In this document: positions 5,614 through 7,452 of the stretch, in pieces
Layout: every line of letters begins with the position of its first letter
How positions within the stretch are numbered: the stretch's first letter is position 1
Assembly: GCA_964535215.1 (NCBI GenBank)
Contig: CAZHST010000094.1
Coordinates: 1 to 7,452, forward strand
DNA: 7,452 nucleotides
Source: JACQHM01 sp964535215
Lineage (GTDB): Bacteria > Methylomirabilota > Methylomirabilia > Methylomirabilales > JACQHM01
Reading direction: 5' to 3'
The notes under the pieces: model-generated
The model's database searches: none
Told to the model about the DNA's origin: nothing
What the model saw: only the letters and a program-made list of their open reading frames with translations
Program-made: the position numbers and the translations under genes

Positions 5614-5657
5614 GCTCCCGGGAGTGAACTCCGGGGTTTCCGGCGCCGGAGGGGAGC
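5614..5657 (+). promoter_or_regulatory. GC-rich leader that could hide the ribosome-binding site of the M48 gene
   Basis: GCTCCC (5614-5619) can pair with GGGAGC (5652-5657), and CTCCGG (5629-5634) with CCGGAG (5646-5651). The two 3' arms are adjacent and together cover the Shine-Dalgarno GGAGGGG (5648-5654). Two perfect palindromes also occur: CTCCCGGGAG (5615-5624) and TCCGGCGCCGGA (5639-5650). This could dampen translation of the M48 gene or act as a partial processing barrier after the toxin gene. High GC content makes chance pairing more likely. Confidence 0.35.
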
Positions 5658-5658
5658 T

Positions 5659-7410
5659 ATGAACCAAGCGCCTGGACGTTTGAGAAAAGTCGCTATCGTT
5701 TATCTGGCCTTAGCAGAGGTGCTGGTGAGTCCGGCCGTAGGGATCGGGCAGGGGGGCAAGCCTATCCCCGAAGCCCCATTCAGCCAGGGGCTGCGGGCGC
5801 TGGGTGTTCAGGAAGAGCAGTATGGGATCCTCCCCGCCACGCATCCGCTGGCTCAGCGTGTGGAGGGAGTCTTCACCAAGCTCCTCCGGGTCTCGGGCAA
5901 GCGCCCCGGGGTCGTCTTCGAGGTCTACGTCCTCGACACCCCGAAGGTCCTGGTCCAAGCAATGCCGGGCGGCATTGTCGTCATCTCCCGAGGGGCGGTA
6001 GAGCTGACAGGTAAAGACGAGAACGCCCTGGCCTTCCTCCTCGCCCATGAGGTTGCTCATGTGATCCGGGACCACCATGGCCTCCTCACCACATATCAGC
6101 ACATCGCCGTGTCCGGTCCCTCCCCATCCACTGCCCCAAGGAAGGACGAGGAAGCCAGGGCGCTCCAGGCGATGGAACTGGAGGCTGACCGGCTCGGGCT
6201 CCTCTACACCTCCCTGGCCGGGTACCGGGCCAGGGCGGCCGTCCCGATCCTTCAGAGGGTGATTGCCCTGACCGGCTCCAGCCCGTTGCATCCTGATCCC
6301 CGCCGGCGGGCGGAAACCATCAAGGCTGCTATCGGCCAGATCGCTGCTCAAGTAGAGGTGTTCTCTTTGGGCCTGGTCTACCTGGCCGTCGGGCGGTATG
6401 AGGAGGCCGCCCGCCTCTACGAGACCTTTGCCAGCCTCTACCCGAGCCGGGAGGTCTACAACAACCTGGGGGTGGCCTACCACAAGTGGGCGCTCCTCTA
6501 CAAGCGGGATGACGGCTGGCGTCGCTCGATCATGCTCGACCCCCAGACCCGGGCCCGGGTGACCCTCAAGGACCTCACGGAGCTTCCACCGGCGGAAGGA
6601 GCCCACCCCCTCTTCAGAAAATACCTGGACCGGGCCCTTGCGGCCTACCGGCTGGCCATCGAAAGCGACTCCGACTACGCCATCGGCCACAACAATTTGG
6701 GACTGGCTTATCTGGAGGCTGGCGAATATGACTTTGCCATCGGCGAGTTCAAGCGGGCCCTTCGACTGGATTCCACGCTGAAGGCGGCCTGGAATAACCG
6801 GGGGATCGCCTACCTGAAAAACGGTGATCCTGAGCGCGCCAAGGCCGACTTCCTCCAGGCCATCGCCCTCGATCCGGCCTATCCCGACCCGCATTGGAAT
6901 CTCGCCAGGCTCTATGAGCAGGAGGGGAAAACGGAGCTTGCGGCCGGCAAGCGGCAGCACCTCGAGAAGCTCATCGCGAAGCCGTCGAGGAAAACCTATC
7001 CGGCGAGGAGGGAGACCATCGCGGGGATCAAAGTCGGGGGAGCAGTCGAAAAGGTCCTGAAGGCCGGGGGCTCCGGGGCTATGTCCTTTTCCGTGCCCTT
7101 AGGCCTTCGGGAGGATGAAGCCTTGAAAGTCCTGGTGGACGATCAGGCAGGGACGCTCATCGCCTCCCGCCATGGGAAGATCGAAGTCTTGGGGGCTATT
7201 GAGGCTTATCGAGGGAGCACGGCGTTAGGGGTTGCCATTGGAGCGCCGGGTCATCGGGTCAAGAGCGTGTACGGTGCTCCAACAAAGATGGAGGAGAGCC
7301 CGTCAGGCGTCCTCTGGATCTATCCCGATCGCAACCTCATCTTCTTTTTGACCGGCAACCGGGTTGCCTCGTGGTGGGTGACGGCGCAGGAGGGAGATCG
7401 CGAACGGTAG
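5659..7410 (+). CDS. Secreted M48 zinc metallopeptidase with TPRs and a C-terminal repeat module
   Basis: From ATG 5659 the product is 583 aa. I chose this start because GGAGGGG lies just upstream and a signal peptide follows (RKVAIVYLALAEVLVSPAVG); an in-frame ATG at 5551 lies inside the toxin gene and would bury the signal. Residues about 60-215 form an M48 peptidase: His130, Glu131 and His134 in HEVAH, and Glu173 in the ExxxD motif (ELEAD) as third zinc ligand. TPRs span about 230-275 and 320-430, for example IGHNNLGLAYLEAGEYDFAI and AWNNRGIAYLKNGDPERA. This layout recalls the periplasmic protease/chaperone BepA. Residues 453-575 hold two segments beginning GIKVGGAVEKV and GVAIGAPGHRVKSVYGAP, similar to each other and to SmpA/BamE-type repeats. 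It is probably active; substrate unknown. A stop at 7408-7410 ends the operon. Confidence 0.88.
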   Translation: MNQAPGRLRKVAIVYLALAEVLVSPAVGIGQGGKPIPEAPFSQGLRALGVQEEQYGILPATHPLAQRVEGVFTKLLRVSGKRPGVVFEVYVLDTPKVLVQAMPGGIVVISRGAVELTGKDENALAFLLAHEVAHVIRDHHGLLTTYQHIAVSGPSPSTAPRKDEEARALQAMELEADRLGLLYTSLAGYRARAAVPILQRVIALTGSSPLHPDPRRRAETIKAAIGQIAAQVEVFSLGLVYLAVGRYEEAARLYETFASLYPSREVYNNLGVAYHKWALLYKRDDGWRRSIMLDPQTRARVTLKDLTELPPAEGAHPLFRKYLDRALAAYRLAIESDSDYAIGHNNLGLAYLEAGEYDFAIGEFKRALRLDSTLKAAWNNRGIAYLKNGDPERAKADFLQAIALDPAYPDPHWNLARLYEQEGKTELAAGKRQHLEKLIAKPSRKTYPARRETIAGIKVGGAVEKVLKAGGSGAMSFSVPLGLREDEALKVLVDDQAGTLIASRHGKIEVLGAIEAYRGSTALGVAIGAPGHRVKSVYGAPTKMEESPSGVLWIYPDRNLIFFLTGNRVASWWVTAQEGDRER

Positions 7411-7422
7411 GACCTCAGTTTC

Positions 7423-7445
7423 CCCTCTCCTCTAGGGGGAGAGGG
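7423..7445. repeat. Palindrome after the last gene: dispersed repeat and/or terminator
   Basis: CCCTCTCC (7423-7430) and GGAGAGGG (7438-7445) are exact complements around a 7-base loop TCTAGGG. It lies 12 bases after the stop of the M48 gene. No T tract follows on the + strand within the window, so simple intrinsic termination is not shown; on the other strand only short T runs follow. The continuation GATAGGAT and the pyrimidine/purine arms resemble intergenic palindromic repeats seen in many copies in some GC-rich genomes. The element probably continues beyond the window. Confidence 0.6.
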
Positions 7446-7452
7446 ATAGGAT

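Noticed and set aside
5551..5658. A 36-residue N-terminal extension of the M48 protein from the ATG at 5551
   Set aside because: It overlaps the PIN toxin gene, would bury the signal peptide, and the ATG at 5659 has a strong Shine-Dalgarno.
5710..6960. A 416-residue open frame on the minus strand
   Set aside because: It lies wholly within the M48 gene, has no convincing ribosome site, no recognisable domain and a composition expected from the antisense of GC-rich codons. The + strand frame has clear HEVAH and TPR motifs.
1..7452. CRISPR array, tRNA or rRNA genes, prophage or transposase genes
   Set aside because: I found no regularly spaced repeats, no tRNA-like cloverleaf or rRNA blocks, and no integrase, transposase or phage structural protein.

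Overview
The window is GC-rich DNA with every supportable gene on the + strand. The secreted or membrane-anchored products and an LPP20/FlgO-type repertoire suggest a Gram-negative, environmental bacterium with a two-membrane envelope. The pyrimidine-rich/purine-rich palindrome at the right edge resembles dispersed intergenic palindromes of candidate-phylum and deltaproteobacterial-type genomes. I cannot name the lineage from sequence alone; Methylomirabilota/Rokubacteria-like is only a guess.

Layout. 1-177 is non-coding and holds a TTGACA box and a perfect 9-bp inverted repeat (106-128). 178-375 encodes a 65-aa ribbon-helix-helix-like protein with no toxin partner. 376-489 is a structured-looking leader containing long-range inverted repeats that reach the Shine-Dalgarno of the next gene, and also an ECF-type promoter-like sequence. 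From 490 to 7410 seven genes follow closely: a secreted/anchored caspase-like (C14) protease with an N-terminal LPP20-like region (490-2214), an ECF-like sigma factor with an extra C-terminal HTH-like region (2225-3046), a membrane anti-sigma factor with two zinc-finger (zf-HC2) modules and periplasmic TPRs (3043-3978), a FlgO-like periplasmic protein (4005-4874), a toxin-antitoxin pair with a PIN toxin (4921-5193 and 5190-5594), and a secreted M48 zinc metallopeptidase with TPRs (5659-7410).

How they may work together. Sigma and anti-sigma genes overlap by 4 bases, and the caspase gene ends 10 bases before the sigma gene, so these three are almost certainly co-transcribed. The anti-sigma has cytoplasmic zinc modules, one membrane span and an extracytoplasmic TPR sensor, while two different proteases (caspase-like and M48) and a FlgO-like protein are exported to the same compartment. 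The simplest inference is an envelope-sensing regulon in which an exported protease or TPR contact controls release of the sigma factor. This is a hypothesis; the sequence shows gene order and domains only.

The toxin-antitoxin pair looks like a later insertion. It interrupts the operon, uses visibly more AT-rich codons, and is bracketed by a 9-bp direct repeat (GGAGATTCC at 4875-4883 and 5595-5603).
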